Source: Streptococcus cristatus ATCC 51100 (GTDB taxonomy: Bacteria; Bacillota; Bacilli; Lactobacillales; Streptococcaceae). From it: 64,000 nt of DNA. The position numbers were made by a program, and so were the translations under genes. Below, in pieces: positions 51,884 through 63,964 of this stretch (position 1 is the stretch's first letter; the number at the start of each line of letters is the position of its first letter). Below the pieces are notes generated by a model that saw only the letters and a program-made list of their open reading frames with translations, searched no databases and was not told the origin of the DNA. The stretch is taken from contig NZ_AFUE01000008.1 in assembly GCF_000222765.1 (NCBI RefSeq), positions 288,566 to 352,565 of the forward strand. Direction: 5' to 3'.

Positions 51884-53035
51884 ATGAAAAAGCTGAAAAA
51901 ATGGCAGCTATTTAGTATTATCGGAGTTGCTGTTGTAGTTGTATTGGGAGCAATTTCTGCAATAGTCCTGAGCAATCTTAGTTCTACAACAGAACCTAAG
52001 GAAGTTGCACCAATTGTGCAGCAGGCAAAAGAAGGTAGCATAGCCTCATCTGTCCTGTTGACGGGGACCGTAACGGCTAACTCAGAGCAATATGTTTATT
52101 ATGATGCTACCAAGGGCGACTTGGAGTCGGTCCTAGTCAATGTTGGCGACCAAGTAGCTGTAGGACAAGCACTTGTTCAATATAAGAGCACAGAAGCTCA
52201 AGCAAACTATGATGCCGCAGTTCGTGCTGTCAATAAGGCTGACCGTCAGATTAATGACTTACAGACTAATGGGGCGACAGTAGAAAAAACTGGCGATGAA
52301 GAGACGGATAGTAAGTCCCTTGCTTCTGCTCAACGTACAGTCGATTCTCAACTGGCTGATTTGCGCGATGCACGTTCAGACGCTGTGGACAATATGAACA
52401 AGGCGCAAGCTTTGTTGAATGCAGCGACTGTTACGAGCACTGTTGAGGGGACAGTAGTAGAAGTAAATCGCGATGTATCCAAATCAACAACAGGAACCAA
52501 CCAAACCTTGGTGCATATTGTCAGCAACGGTAGCCTTCAAATCAAGGGAGAACTTTCTGAGTACAATCTGGCTAATTTGTCAGTTGGACAAGAAGTAACC
52601 ATTACCTCAAAAGTGTATCCAGATAAAAAATGGACAGGTAAAATTAGCTATATTTCCAACTATCCTAAGGACGGACAGCAAGCTTCATCAACTAATACAG
52701 GTGGCGCGGCTTCCTCTGCAAAATATCCATTTACAGTCGATATTACAAGTGAAATTGGTGATTTGAAGCAAGGTTTCTCTGTCAGCGTTGAAGTGAAAAA
52801 CAATACAAAAGGGATTCTTGTACCAGCAAGCAGTATTATCTCAGACGGAGACAAGAACTACGTTTGGACTGTCGAAAAAGGTAAAGCGAAGAAGGTGGAA
52901 GTGACCTTAGGGAATGCTGATGCTGAAAATCAAGAAATCTCATCTGGTTTGACAAAAGATAGTAAAGTTATCACCAATCCAACAGATAGCTTGAAAGATG
53001 GTCAAGAGGTGAAAGCGGATGAAAAAACTCATTGA
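51884..53035 (+). CDS. Efflux periplasmic adaptor-like subunit (MacA-like)
   Basis: 383 residues. An N-terminal membrane segment (about 9-30) anchors an outer protein with a lipoyl-like barrel (residues 45-95, SVLLTGTVTANSEQYVYYD), a coiled-coil hairpin (about 100-175, NYDAAVRAVNKADRQIND), a second lipoyl half (ATVTSTVEGTVVEVNRD) and beta-barrel domains. This is the HlyD/MacA layout of Gram-positive MacAB-like exporters. GAGGAGG precedes the ATG; extended -10 TGATATAAT is at 51831-51839. It overlaps the ATPase gene by 17 bases. Likely substrates are antimicrobial peptides or drugs; unproven. Confidence 0.9.
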   Translation: MKKLKKWQLFSIIGVAVVVVLGAISAIVLSNLSSTTEPKEVAPIVQQAKEGSIASSVLLTGTVTANSEQYVYYDATKGDLESVLVNVGDQVAVGQALVQYKSTEAQANYDAAVRAVNKADRQINDLQTNGATVEKTGDEETDSKSLASAQRTVDSQLADLRDARSDAVDNMNKAQALLNAATVTSTVEGTVVEVNRDVSKSTTGTNQTLVHIVSNGSLQIKGELSEYNLANLSVGQEVTITSKVYPDKKWTGKISYISNYPKDGQQASSTNTGGAASSAKYPFTVDITSEIGDLKQGFSVSVEVKNNTKGILVPASSIISDGDKNYVWTVEKGKAKKVEVTLGNADAENQEISSGLTKDSKVITNPTDSLKDGQEVKADEKTH

Positions 53036-53717
53036 TCTACGAAATATTAACAAAACCTATCGGAATGGTGATCAAGAACTTAAAGTCTTAAAAAATATCA
53101 ATTTGACAGTTGAAGAGGGCGAGTTTGTGGCTATCATGGGGCCGTCTGGTTCCGGGAAGTCTACCCTGATGAATATTATCGGGATGTTGGATCGTCCGTC
53201 TACTGGCGAGTATTTTTTAGAAAATGAAGATGTTGCAAACTTGGGTGATAAGAAGTTAGCCAAGGTGCGAAATAATCAGATCGGCTTCGTTTTTCAGCAA
53301 TTTTTCCTCTTATCTAAATTAAATGCCCTTCAAAATGTGGAACTCCCGTTGATTTATGCGGGGGTGTCACAAGGAAGTCGCAAAAATCTAGCTAAGCAGT
53401 ATTTAGAAAAAGTAGATTTGGGCACTCGTATGACTCACTTGCCGTCAGAGTTGTCTGGGGGACAGAAGCAACGTGTTGCCATTGCGCGTGCCTTGGTAAA
53501 CAATCCTTCGATTATTCTTGCCGACGAGCCGACAGGAGCCCTTGATACCAAAACTGGGGAGCAAATTATGGAACTCTTGATGGAGTTGAACGCTGAAGGA
53601 AAAACGATTATCATGGTTACTCACGAACCTGAAATTGCTGCCTATGCTAAGCGTCAAATTGTCATTCGTGATGGAGTTATCTCTTCAGATAGTGCTGAGA
53701 AGGAGGAACATGAATAA
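53019..53717 (+). CDS. ABC transporter ATP-binding protein (MacB-like)
   Basis: 232 residues of the LolD/MacB ATPase group. Walker [10 protein letters not shown] is at 41-49, the Q-loop in FVFQQFF, the signature LSGGQKQR near 147, Walker [12 protein letters not shown] and the switch His in MVTHEPE. GAGGTGA lies upstream of the ATG inside the end of the adaptor gene. Its TAA overlaps the start of the permease gene by one base. Confidence 0.95.
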   Translation: MKKLIDLRNINKTYRNGDQELKVLKNINLTVEEGEFVAIMGPSGSGKSTLMNIIGMLDRPSTGEYFLENEDVANLGDKKLAKVRNNQIGFVFQQFFLLSKLNALQNVELPLIYAGVSQGSRKNLAKQYLEKVDLGTRMTHLPSELSGGQKQRVAIARALVNNPSIILADEPTGALDTKTGEQIMELLMELNAEGKTIIMVTHEPEIAAYAKRQIVIRDGVISSDSAEKEEHE

Positions 53718-54973
53718 TGCAAAATTTCAAATTTGCCATTAGTTCCATTCTTGGACATAAGATGCGGGCTTTTCTGACCATGATTGGGATTATCATCGGG
53801 GTTGCTTCTGTTGTCGTTATCTTAGCACTGGGAAATGGGATGCAACAGGGAGTCACCAAGAGCATCACCAAAGAGCAGAAGTATGTAAGCTTGCTTTATT
53901 CTCCCACTAAAAATAATTATACGATGGGAGTTAATTTGATGGAGGTCAATGGTGGTCAAGATGCAGATAGTGAGATACTAGAGGAACCACCTGTTGTCCA
54001 AGAGTCTTGGGTCAAGGAACTATTGAAGATTGACGGAGTCAAGGGCTATTATGTGACCAATGGTTCGACAGCTGATTTTTCTTATCAGAACAAGAAGTCT
54101 GATAAGGTCAACATTACGGGTGTGAATGCCACATTCTTTAAAATTAGAAAATATGAGATTTTAGCTGGACGGACTCTCTTGCCTAGTGACTATCAAAGTT
54201 TTTCTAATGTGATGATGATTGATGAAACAGTGGCAACCAGCCTGTTTGGAAGTAGTGCAGAAGCCCTGAATAAAATAGTTTCAGTCGGTGACAGCAACTA
54301 TCGGGTTGTTGGGATTTATAAGGATCCCAATGCTGGTCAGAGCATGAGTATGAGCTCAGGTAGCGCCTTGATGGCGAATACACAGGTGGCATCTGAATTT
54401 CATACAGATGAAATTGCAACTGTCTATATCTATGTGCCAGAAGTGGATCGTATCAACGAAGTTGGTGTAGAAGCAGCCAAAGAATTGACGGCTCTCTCAG
54501 GAGCTCGTCAAGGAGAATATCAAATCCTAAATATGGATACCTTGCTGGAGCAGTACAATCAAATCACAGGAACTATGACCGGTGTTATCGGAGCTATTGC
54601 AGGAATTTCCCTCTTTGTTGGTGGTATCGGTGTGATGAATATCATGCTAGTATCCGTTACAGAGCGGACACGGGAAATTGGTTTGCGAAAAGCTCTTGGA
54701 GCAACGCGTGGAAATATTCTCACGCAGTTCTTGATTGAATCCATGGTATTGACCCTTATCGGTGGCCTGCTTGGTCTTAGCCTTGCCTATGGAATCAATG
54801 CTCTGCTAGCTGCAGTCGTGCCTGAAAACGTATTTGGAGGTCCACCAGTTGTCTCTGTCACTGCAGCAGTTGGAAGCCTTGTCTTCTCAGCCATGGTTGG
54901 TATTGTCTTTGGTATCTTGCCGGCTAATAAAGCATCTAAATTAGATCCGATTGAAGCGCTGAGATATGAATAA
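53717..54973 (+). CDS. ABC transporter permease (MacB/FtsX-like)
   Basis: 418 residues with the MacB layout: one N-terminal membrane segment (about 17-40), a large outer domain of about 230 residues (N-terminal MacB-like) and three C-terminal membrane segments, with the coupling motif VTERTREIGLRKALGATRGNI near residue 315. GGAGG precedes the ATG, which overlaps the previous TAA. It completes a three-part exporter with the two preceding genes. A terminator follows. Confidence 0.95.
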   Translation: MQNFKFAISSILGHKMRAFLTMIGIIIGVASVVVILALGNGMQQGVTKSITKEQKYVSLLYSPTKNNYTMGVNLMEVNGGQDADSEILEEPPVVQESWVKELLKIDGVKGYYVTNGSTADFSYQNKKSDKVNITGVNATFFKIRKYEILAGRTLLPSDYQSFSNVMMIDETVATSLFGSSAEALNKIVSVGDSNYRVVGIYKDPNAGQSMSMSSGSALMANTQVASEFHTDEIATVYIYVPEVDRINEVGVEAAKELTALSGARQGEYQILNMDTLLEQYNQITGTMTGVIGAIAGISLFVGGIGVMNIMLVSVTERTREIGLRKALGATRGNILTQFLIESMVLTLIGGLLGLSLAYGINALLAAVVPENVFGGPPVVSVTAAVGSLVFSAMVGIVFGILPANKASKLDPIEALRYE

Positions 54974-54982
54974 TGTGAGCAA

Positions 54983-55005
54983 AAGTCTGGGAAACCAGAC
55001 TTTTT
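54983..55005 (+). terminator. Terminator of the MacAB-like operon
   Basis: AAGTCTGG and CCAGACTT pair around GAAA, followed by TTT. Confidence 0.85.
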
Positions 55006-55015
55006 GTCATGTAAA

Positions 55016-55050
55016 AAATCCCGATGGAATTCCAGCGGGATTTGTTTTTT
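55016..55050. terminator. Terminator downstream of lysS
   Basis: AAATCCCG (55016-55023) and CGGGATTT (55036-55043) form a stem with TTTTTT on the plus side and an A-run on the minus side, so it can serve lysS on the minus strand. Confidence 0.75.
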
Positions 55051-55070
55051 AAAATTGTGTAAGTTTGAGA

Positions 55071-56591
<1,521 letters not shown>

Positions 56592-56639
56592 TTATCACAA
56601 AATCAAAGGAAATTCAGCAATAATTATTGATAAAAAAAG

Positions 56640-56672
56640 AAAAACTGCGATGTTTAAAGATTCGCAGTTTTA
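56640..56672 (-). terminator. Terminator overlapping the end of the phosphatase gene
   Basis: AAAACTGCGA (56641-56650) and TCGCAGTTTT (56662-56671) form a stem; the minus-strand side continues into a long T-run. The stop codon of the phosphatase gene lies in the loop, so its last codons form the 5' arm. Confidence 0.8.
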
Positions 56673-57295
56673 TCTGTTAGCATGTAATCTAAGTTGTTCC
56701 AAGCAAGTAACTTGAAAGAGTCAAAGTCGTCTGTTTCCAAAATGGTGACGCTAGCATTGGCCAAGCCTCCGTCCTTACGGAGCAAAGATGTTTCGTAACC
56801 GAGCAGGCGTCGAATGCTGGCAGTTAGGTTAGCTCCATGTCCGACAATCAAGACATTTTGGAAGTCTTTTCCTTTGAGAGACTTCACGAAGGAAATTGTC
56901 CGATTGGTAGTTTGAGCGACGGATTCTGCTTCAAATAGTTGGTGATCAAACTGGGATAGATCGTGGCGAAAGGCCCACATCTGCTGAGGATAGGTGGCTT
57001 CTACAGTAGCAATTTGGGCTCCTTCCAGTTTTCCAAGGGCCCACTCTCTTAGTTGAGGAGTTGGAACAATATCGGTTTGATACTGATTTTCACTTAGGAT
57101 GATTTCTGCAGAACGGTAAGCGCGAGGCAAATCGCTAGAGTAGATTTTATCGAATTGAACGTCTGATAAATGCTTGCCCAAACGCTTGAGCTCGTCAATG
57201 GATGTCGCCAGCAGTGGAGAATCTCCGCTTGCCCCTTGGAAACGCATTTCTAGATTCCATTCGGTTTTTCCATGTCGGATAAAATACAATTTCAT
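56654..57295 (-). CDS. Histidine phosphatase family protein (phosphoglycerate mutase-like)
   Basis: 213 residues starting MKLYFIRHGKTEWN, the RHG catalytic motif with His8 as phosphate acceptor, and a second catalytic His in VLIVGHGANL near residue 152. The size and sequence place it among the broad phosphoglycerate-mutase-like phosphatases, not the dPGM of glycolysis. The substrate is unknown. It is followed by lysS downstream and preceded by a YbaK/EbsC gene 33 bases away, probably the same operon. Confidence 0.88.
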   Translation of the reverse strand: MKLYFIRHGKTEWNLEMRFQGASGDSPLLATSIDELKRLGKHLSDVQFDKIYSSDLPRAYRSAEIILSENQYQTDIVPTPQLREWALGKLEGAQIATVEATYPQQMWAFRHDLSQFDHQLFEAESVAQTTNRTISFVKSLKGKDFQNVLIVGHGANLTASIRRLLGYETSLLRKDGGLANASVTILETDDFDSFKLLAWNNLDYMLTDKTANL

Positions 57296-57328
57296 ATCAA
57301 GATCCTTTTTCCTTTTGAAGCGAATAGC

Positions 57329-57805
57329 CTAGTCCTCTTTCAAGTCTGCGAACTGTGCTTGAACAAAGTCAGCCAAATCCTGAGCCTTGATCTGGATGCT
57401 ACGGCCAACTTCACCAGCAGAAACAATGATGCTTTCGCGACTCAGAGCCGTTTGGTCAATGAAAATGGGGAAGGAGTGCTTTTGGCGAATCCCGACAGGG
57501 TTATTGGCGCCATGGATGTAACCAGTCGTTTTTTCTAAATCTTTCTGCGGAATCATGCTAACTTTTTTATTGCCTGAAATTTTTGCTAATTTCTTTTCCG
57601 ACAGATGTTCGGTGATAGGCAGGATGCCAATGACTGTTCCTGTTTTATCTCCGTTTAAAGCCAGTGTTTTATAAATTTGCGAGCGGTCAAATTCCTCTGT
57701 CAAGCTATCATCTAAAGCATTAATCTGCAAACCTTGGTGTTCGATTTTTGCCTTGTTTAAAATTTGCTCGACCAGTGTTTTTTTGAGTTTTGTCTTTTTA
57801 GCCAT
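57329..57805 (-). CDS. ybaK: Cys-tRNA(Pro) deacylase, YbaK/EbsC family
   Basis: 158 residues with the YbaK pattern: Lys in a GDKTGTVIGILP stretch (near residue 52), SEKKLAKISGNKKVSMIP and GYIHGANNPVGIRQKHSFPIFID, split at the glycines, near 95-118. These enzymes hydrolyse Cys-tRNA-Pro and so correct mischarging; EbsC of Enterococcus is a relative. Its start codon overlaps the stop of the upstream DUF368 gene by three bases, so the two are coupled. Confidence 0.92.
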   Translation of the reverse strand: MAKKTKLKKTLVEQILNKAKIEHQGLQINALDDSLTEEFDRSQIYKTLALNGDKTGTVIGILPITEHLSEKKLAKISGNKKVSMIPQKDLEKTTGYIHGANNPVGIRQKHSFPIFIDQTALSRESIIVSAGEVGRSIQIKAQDLADFVQAQFADLKED

Positions 57806-58647
57806 TATTTATATTTCTCTTCTAATTGGGACATCCAAATTCCTAGCCAGATACCTAGTCCAAAGAAAAAGGCAGCAAGAACAAGTGTGAAAATGGATAC
57901 GCCTGCATAACTAATGCTCTCACTGTTGCCGCTTTGAGGGAGGACAATGAGCAAGGTGCTGGACAATACAATGCCAATGATAAAATGGTAAACGCGGGAA
58001 TGATAATGCTTCAAAATGTAATCCATGGCTTTTGAAAAGAGAATCAGAGCCAGAGCGCCACCGATACCTATTGGCAGGAAGGTGCCAAATAAATCCAGGC
58101 GTTTAAATCCTGTCAGCATGGGAGTATAGAGCCCTAAAATCAATAGCAGATTTGAAGGACTGAGTCCCGGAATCAAGATTCCTAAGGCGATAAGAGCACC
58201 CGCTAAAACAAAGGACAGGAAGTTAGCTGGCAGTGTTCCCACCATTCCATTCAGCGAGTAAAGAAAGATCCCTGATAAGATGAAACTAAGCCAGAAGGTA
58301 ACAGTATCAGCTCGATCTCTGTCGGATTCCTTGACGGATTCTTTGATCAGGCTGGGAATGGTGCCGATGATGGCTCCAGCAAAGCCCCAGAGAACGATAA
58401 CCTTGTAATTATCCAGCAAGAGATTGACTGGATAGGAGAAGGCTGCGATCCCTAAAACCATCCCAATAGCCACAGGAGTGAAGTAGAGAACATTCTCGAC
58501 AAAATTATCTTTGATATGAGCTAAAAAGCGAATCATTCGCTCATAAATCCCCAAAATAGCAGCTAATACACCGCCAGACACACCAGGTAGGATGAAGCCA
58601 AGCGCGATAATCATTCCTTTTAACATCCTAGCAATCCATGAAATCAT
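57805..58647 (-). CDS. DUF368-family membrane protein (putative polyprenyl-phosphate transporter)
   Basis: 280 residues with about eight membrane segments and the DUF368 opening GFILPGVSGGVLAAILGIYERM, split at the glycines, between residues 17 and 38; a second similar element, IPGLSPSNLLLILG, lies near 158-172. DUF368 (PopT) proteins have recently been shown to translocate undecaprenyl phosphate, so a function in cell-wall lipid recycling is likely. It starts the minus-strand DUF368-ybaK-phosphatase operon. Confidence 0.9.
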   Translation of the reverse strand: MISWIARMLKGMIIALGFILPGVSGGVLAAILGIYERMIRFLAHIKDNFVENVLYFTPVAIGMVLGIAAFSYPVNLLLDNYKVIVLWGFAGAIIGTIPSLIKESVKESDRDRADTVTFWLSFILSGIFLYSLNGMVGTLPANFLSFVLAGALIALGILIPGLSPSNLLLILGLYTPMLTGFKRLDLFGTFLPIGIGGALALILFSKAMDYILKHYHSRVYHFIIGIVLSSTLLIVLPQSGNSESISYAGVSIFTLVLAAFFFGLGIWLGIWMSQLEEKYK

Positions 58648-58746
58648 AATATCTCCCTACAAGTCTTTTTCATTAGACTATTGTACCATAAAGCTACATA
58701 CTTTTCTGAAAAAAGCAAGAAAAATATCTTGTACAGAGAAAAAAAG

Positions 58747-58785
58747 ATACAAGATTTCCTAACAATTATCTTGCATCTTTTTTAT
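58747..58785. terminator. Terminator downstream of the GH25 gene
   Basis: GATACAAGAT and ATCTTGCATC form a stem with A-runs before and T-runs after it, so it may work in both directions. A related half-site, TATCTTGTAC, lies just upstream at about 58728-58737. Confidence 0.78.
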
Positions 58786-59627
58786 TTTGGTGTTGAAAAT
58801 AATTTCTTGTAAGTCTCTTTTTTATCCTGTACAGGAGAGAGCTGATTGAGGTCTAAGTTATGTGGGAAACCTTCCAATTTACCTTCTGAGGTGTATTGAT
58901 GTAGGTCATAGGGCTGTTCAGTATTTGGAGCAGCGTTATAGTAGCCGTCATTATAGCCATAAGTTGGAATCCAAACGGCAGTAAATTTTTCAGTCGAGAT
59001 ACTATGCTCTTCCATAAAGTAGGTTCCAATGTAGATGCCAATATTTTGAGCTCCAAGACTTTCAAGCTTGGCACGAAAAGCTTCGATTCCTGCGTTCATG
59101 TCGCCCATGGTCTTTTCTTCAACATCAAGCCAGTAAAAGGTAGGTTTATATTTCGAGGATGCCTTGTAGAAGCTTTCAGCTTCTTTTTCCATTTCTTTGA
59201 TATTGCCTGCTGCTATATAAGCATAGACAGCTACAGGAATCCCCCGTTTTTGAAACTCTTGGATATGGGTGGCAAATGATTTGTCAAGTCCATTTAAATG
59301 AGTGGCAACATTTTCTTTTTTTGCTTGAGCTCCACTATGCACGCGAATGATAGCACCAGAAATATTTGTTGATAAGGTATCATAGTCTATTTCGCTGGGC
59401 AATTGCCAACCGGAAAGGTCAACGATAGGCTTATTAAGCAATTCTTCCTCAGGTTCGTCTGAAGGAGCTTCCTCCTTTTTTTTCTTGGTTGTCACCTGAC
59501 TGACTTGAGATTTTTTTGTTTGGGCTTGTCGATTTTGCAGATCAAGCTGGTGTTTGCTTATGACAATATATAGAATAAAGCAAGCAAAAAACAGCAAGAG
59601 TGCAAGCGGTTTAATCCTTTTTCTCAT
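58782..59627 (-). CDS. GH25-family muramidase, membrane-anchored
   Basis: 281 residues: basic start and one membrane segment (about 8-24), a Lys/Gln/Ser and Glu-rich linker to residue 68, then a GH25 (Chalaropsis-type lysozyme) domain. Its catalytic acids are likely the Asp in VDLSGWQ near residue 70 and the Asp/Glu pair in FYWLDVEEK near residue 170. The fold cleaves beta-1,4 bonds in peptidoglycan. No choline- or LysM-binding repeats are present. The N-terminus is uncleaved, so it is probably tethered to the membrane facing the wall. Monocistronic; the region between it and ftsW holds the divergent promoters. Confidence 0.88.
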   Translation of the reverse strand: MRKRIKPLALLLFFACFILYIVISKHQLDLQNRQAQTKKSQVSQVTTKKKKEEAPSDEPEEELLNKPIVDLSGWQLPSEIDYDTLSTNISGAIIRVHSGAQAKKENVATHLNGLDKSFATHIQEFQKRGIPVAVYAYIAAGNIKEMEKEAESFYKASSKYKPTFYWLDVEEKTMGDMNAGIEAFRAKLESLGAQNIGIYIGTYFMEEHSISTEKFTAVWIPTYGYNDGYYNAAPNTEQPYDLHQYTSEGKLEGFPHNLDLNQLSPVQDKKETYKKLFSTPK

Positions 59628-59812
59628 ACTGTTTCATTGTAACTTAAAATAAATAGAAAAGCAAAGCATTTATCTATATTTCCAGCGAAATACGAAAATG
59701 TAATCTGATTGCAATAGAAGATAAAACAATTTGAAATATTTGGATATTTGAGGCGATAAATAAGTAAATATCTATTGAGGCCACCCTAATGCTTTTTTTT
59801 CGAGTCAAAAGG

Positions 59813-59821
59813 TGGTATAAT
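59813..59821 (+). promoter_or_regulatory. Extended -10 promoter of ftsW
   Basis: TGGTATAAT (perfect TATAAT at 59816-59821 with TGn), 34 bases before the ftsW ATG. Confidence 0.65.
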
Positions 59822-59855
59822 GAAGGTTGAATTTTTAGAAATTAAATGGTGAAAT

Positions 59856-61070
59856 ATGAAAATTGACAAAAAGCATTTATTGAATTACTCAATTTTGATT
59901 CCGTACATGCTGTTATCTGGCATTGGCTTGATTGTCGTTTATTCCACGACGAGCCCCATCCTCATTCAAAATGGGCTCAATAGTTTTCGAATGGTCGCCA
60001 CTCAAGCAGGTTTTTGGCTCTTCAGCTTGGTGATGATTGGGATTATTTACCGAATGAAGCTGGATTTTCTGAAGAGGCCAGGAGTGATTACGTTTGTTAT
60101 CATAGCTGAAATTATTCTGCTTTTACTCTCACGCTTTATCACAGGAACGATCAATGGGGCACACGGTTGGCTCAAAATCGGCCCAGTTACTGCTCAGCCG
60201 GCGGAATATCTGAAGATTATTTTAGTCTGGTATTTGGCCCTACAGTTTTCTAAGAAACAAGAGCAAATAGAAGTATATGATTATCAAGCAATCACCTTTA
60301 ATCAGTTGATTCCACGTGCTGTTACGGATTGGCGGGTTATTGTTTCTTTCTTGATAGGCCTGGTGGTTATCATGCCCGACTTAGGAAATGCGACCATTTT
60401 GCTCTTAACAGTTTTGATTGTAATTTCCACCAGCGGAATTGCTTACAGATGGTTCTCGACCATGCTGGGTGCTGTTGTAGGAGGGTCGGCAGCAGTTTTA
60501 GCGAGTATTTGGTTGATAGGTGTCAAGCGTGTTGAGCAAGTTCCTGTTTTTGGATATGTTGCAAAGCGTTTTAGTGCTTTTTTCAACCCTTTCGACGATT
60601 TGTCTGGCTCAGGTCACCAGTTGGCCAACTCCTACTATGCCATGAGTAATGGTGGTTGGTTTGGCTTAGGCTTAGGAAACTCCATCGAAAAACGAGGTTA
60701 CCTACCAGAGGCTCATACAGACTTTGTTTTCTCGATTGTTATTGAGGAAGTCGGATTCTTTGGAGCAACTTTAATTTTAGCCCTGCTCTTTTTCTTGATT
60801 TTACGGATTATTCTCGTAGGTACAAGGGCTAAAGACCCATTTAATTCTATGATGGCTTTGGGAATTGGTGGTATGATTCTAATGCAAACCTTTGTCAATA
60901 TTGGTGGTATCTCGGGCTTGATCCCTTCAACCGGTGTAACCTTCCCATTCTTATCTCAGGGGGGGAACAGTTTATTGGTTCTATCAGTTGCCATTGCCTT
61001 TGTTTTAAATATTGATGCCAATGAGCGACGAAACGCCATGTATCAGGAACTAGAAGTAAGTCAATCCTAA
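59856..61070 (+). CDS. ftsW: Septal peptidoglycan glycosyltransferase FtsW
   Basis: A SEDS-family polymerase that builds septal wall with a class B penicillin-binding protein. 404 residues with ten membrane segments; typical motifs are FITGTINGAHGWLKIGPVTAQPAE (split here between residues 90 and 113), the large outer loop with RRFSAFFNPFDD-like text near 245, and the catalytic-loop and end motifs (EEVGFFGATLILALL; GGISGLIPSTGVTFPFLSQGG, in halves) characteristic of FtsW/RodA. The neighbour ppc, 47 bases downstream, matches the pneumococcal arrangement and favours FtsW over RodA. Probably co-transcribed with ppc. Confidence 0.93.
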   Translation: MKIDKKHLLNYSILIPYMLLSGIGLIVVYSTTSPILIQNGLNSFRMVATQAGFWLFSLVMIGIIYRMKLDFLKRPGVITFVIIAEIILLLLSRFITGTINGAHGWLKIGPVTAQPAEYLKIILVWYLALQFSKKQEQIEVYDYQAITFNQLIPRAVTDWRVIVSFLIGLVVIMPDLGNATILLLTVLIVISTSGIAYRWFSTMLGAVVGGSAAVLASIWLIGVKRVEQVPVFGYVAKRFSAFFNPFDDLSGSGHQLANSYYAMSNGGWFGLGLGNSIEKRGYLPEAHTDFVFSIVIEEVGFFGATLILALLFFLILRIILVGTRAKDPFNSMMALGIGGMILMQTFVNIGGISGLIPSTGVTFPFLSQGGNSLLVLSVAIAFVLNIDANERRNAMYQELEVSQS

Positions 61071-61117
61071 AAGATCTTCTTGTATGTTAGCTCTTCAACA
61101 ATAGAAAGGTGTAAATA

Positions 61118-63964
61118 ATGTCATTTACAAAATTAGAAAATTATAGCAATAAAGAAATGATTGGAGAAGAAGTTTCTATTTTAACGGACTTGTTGGTAGA
61201 TATTACCCGGGATATTCTCAGTCCTGACACTTTTGCTAAAATCTCCATGATTGAAGAACTAGCAGTTCAATCTAAATACCAAGAGCTGAAAGCAGTAGTA
61301 GAAGAATTATCCACGGATGATATGGTCTATATCTCACGCTATTTTGCTATTTTACCTCTGCTCATCAATATTTCTGAAGATGTTGACTTGGCTTATGAGA
61401 TCAATCATCAAAATAATATTGACCAAGACTACCTTGGTAAGCTTTCGACGACGATTGATTTAGTTTCCACACGAGAAAATGCGCAGGAAATCCTGGAAAA
61501 TCTAAATGTTGTTCCTGTTTTGACTGCTCATCCGACTCAGGTTCAGCGCAAGACCATGTTGGATTTGACCAATCATATTCACACACTGTTGCGCCAGCAT
61601 CGTGATGTTAAAGCTGGTCTGGTGAACGAAAAGAAATGGTTAGCCAATCTCCGTCGCTATATCGAGCTGATGATGCAGACCGACATGATTCGGGAAAAGA
61701 AACTTAAGGTTACCAATGAAATAACTAACGTTATGGAATACTATAACAGTTCTTTTCTTCAAGCAATCACGAACCTGATGCTAGAGTATAAGCGCTTAGC
61801 AGAAGAAAAAGGAATCCATTTGGAAAATCCTAAACCGATCACCATGGGAATGTGGATTGGTGGTGACCGGGATGGGAATCCATTTGTAACCGCTGAAACT
61901 CTGAAATTGTCTGCGACAGTACAGAGCGAAGTTATTCTGAATTACTACATTGACAAGGTTTATACGCTCTATCGTAACTTCTCCCTGTCTACTAATCTTT
62001 CAAAAACAAGTGAAGCGGTAGCCAAGATGGCAGCTCTGTCAAGCGACAAGTCTGTTTATCGGGAAAATGAGCCTTATCGCCGTGCTTTTCATTATATTCA
62101 GTCCAAGTTGATTCAAACCTTACTTTATCTGAAAGAAGGTAATTTCTCTGGTGAAGGGCATCGTTTGGCTGATAAAGCTGAAGCAGTCCTGCATGCAAAT
62201 TCAGCCACTTCGGTCAGCCATAATGGTAGGGAAATTATTCCAAATTATATCCAGTCTAAACTTAGTGGTAGTTTAGATGAATTACGAAAAGAACAACTTC
62301 CATCTTATAAAGATGCACAAGAGTTTAAGGAAGATCTCCTTGTTATTCGTGATTCTTTGCTGGAGCACAATGGACAAGCCCTGGTGACTGGAGAACTTAC
62401 TGAATTGCTACAAGCAGTTGACATTTTTGGTTTCTTCTTGGCCAGCATTGATATGCGTCAGGATTCTAGTGTCCATGAGGCTTGTGTGGCTGAGCTCTTG
62501 GCTTCTGCTAATATTGTGGAGGATTACAGCAGCTTGTCAGAGGAAGAAAAATGCCAAGTTCTCCTCAAGCAGCTTCTGGAGGATCCACGGATCCTGTCAG
62601 CCACTCATGCACCTAAATCTGAACTTCTACAAAAAGAATTGGAGATTTTCAAGACGGCTCGTCAGCTTAAGGATGCGATTGGCGAAGATGTTATCAAGCA
62701 AAATATTATTTCTCATTCGACTAGCGTATCAGATCTGCTAGAGTTGGCGATTATGCTCAAGGAAGTCGGCTTGATCGATGAAGAAGGTGCGCGTGTGCAG
62801 ATTGTTCCTCTGTTTGAAACGATTGAGGACCTAGATAATTCCTGCGATACCATGGAGAAATATCTGTCTCTGCCGATTGCTCAAAAATGGATCGCTTCTA
62901 AAAACAACTACCAAGAAATCATGCTGGGCTACTCAGATAGTAATAAGGATGGTGGCTATTTATCATCGTGCTGGACACTTTATAAGGCTCAGCAACAACT
63001 GACAGCTATTGGTGATAAGTTTGGCGTCAAGATTACCTTCTTCCATGGTCGTGGAGGAACTGTCGGTCGTGGCGGTGGCCCAACCTATGAAGCAATCACT
63101 TCACAACCATTGCGGAGTATCAATGATCGTATCCGCCTGACAGAGCAGGGTGAGGTTATTGGCAATAAATACGGTAATAAGGACGCTGCTTACTACAATC
63201 TGGAAATGCTTGTATCGGCGGCTATTAACCGCATGATAAGCTATAAGAAGAGTGATAGTAATACGACCAATGAATACGAGAGAGTGATGGATCGAGTGGT
63301 CGATCGAAGCTACCAAATCTATCGTGACCTAGTCTTTGGCGACGAACGTTTCTATGACTATTTCTTTGAGTCTAGTCCTATTAAGGCCATTTCTAGCTTT
63401 AATATCGGTTCTCGTCCAGCGGCCCGTAAAACGATCACTGAAATCGGCGGCCTGAGAGCCATTCCTTGGGTCTTCTCGTGGTCTCAAAGTCGGGTTATGT
63501 TCCCTGGTTGGTATGGCGTTGGCTCTAGCTTCAAAGAATTTATCGATGAAGATCCGGAAAAGAATCTTGCCTTCCTTCAATTTATGTATCAGAGATGGCC
63601 ATTCTTCCAGTCCCTCCTATCAAATGTCGATATGGTGCTGTCCAAGTCCAATATGAATATCGCTTTTGAATATGCGCAACTTTGTGAAGACCAAAATGTA
63701 CGCGATATTTTCAATACAATCCTAGATGAATGGCAGCTGACCAAGGATGTTATCTTGGCAATTGAAGGCCATGACGAGCTCTTAGCAGAAAATGCCTATC
63801 TCAAGGATAGTTTGAACTATCGGATGCCTTATTTCAATGTTTTGAACTATATTCAGCTTGAGCTGATCAAGCGTCAGCGCCGAGGAGAACTTTCACCAGA
63901 ACAAGAACGTTTGATCCACATTACCATCAATGGAATTGCGACAGGACTACGAAATTCTGGTTGA
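61118..63964 (+). CDS. ppc: Phosphoenolpyruvate carboxylase
   Basis: Carboxylates phosphoenolpyruvate to oxaloacetate, refilling precursors for aspartate-family amino acids. 948 residues, full length. The N-terminal catalytic His lies in [13 protein letters not shown] near residue 140. The second half contains [12 protein letters not shown] near residue 610, [17 protein letters not shown] near 645 with the conserved glycine loop, and the C-terminal [11 protein letters not shown], the invariant end. AGAAAGGTG lies before the ATG. Complete within the window, 36 bases before its end. Confidence 0.98.
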   Translation: MSFTKLENYSNKEMIGEEVSILTDLLVDITRDILSPDTFAKISMIEELAVQSKYQELKAVVEELSTDDMVYISRYFAILPLLINISEDVDLAYEINHQNNIDQDYLGKLSTTIDLVSTRENAQEILENLNVVPVLTAHPTQVQRKTMLDLTNHIHTLLRQHRDVKAGLVNEKKWLANLRRYIELMMQTDMIREKKLKVTNEITNVMEYYNSSFLQAITNLMLEYKRLAEEKGIHLENPKPITMGMWIGGDRDGNPFVTAETLKLSATVQSEVILNYYIDKVYTLYRNFSLSTNLSKTSEAVAKMAALSSDKSVYRENEPYRRAFHYIQSKLIQTLLYLKEGNFSGEGHRLADKAEAVLHANSATSVSHNGREIIPNYIQSKLSGSLDELRKEQLPSYKDAQEFKEDLLVIRDSLLEHNGQALVTGELTELLQAVDIFGFFLASIDMRQDSSVHEACVAELLASANIVEDYSSLSEEEKCQVLLKQLLEDPRILSATHAPKSELLQKELEIFKTARQLKDAIGEDVIKQNIISHSTSVSDLLELAIMLKEVGLIDEEGARVQIVPLFETIEDLDNSCDTMEKYLSLPIAQKWIASKNNYQEIMLGYSDSNKDGGYLSSCWTLYKAQQQLTAIGDKFGVKITFFHGRGGTVGRGGGPTYEAITSQPLRSINDRIRLTEQGEVIGNKYGNKDAAYYNLEMLVSAAINRMISYKKSDSNTTNEYERVMDRVVDRSYQIYRDLVFGDERFYDYFFESSPIKAISSFNIGSRPAARKTITEIGGLRAIPWVFSWSQSRVMFPGWYGVGSSFKEFIDEDPEKNLAFLQFMYQRWPFFQSLLSNVDMVLSKSNMNIAFEYAQLCEDQNVRDIFNTILDEWQLTKDVILAIEGHDELLAENAYLKDSLNYRMPYFNVLNYIQLELIKRQRRGELSPEQERLIHITINGIATGLRNSG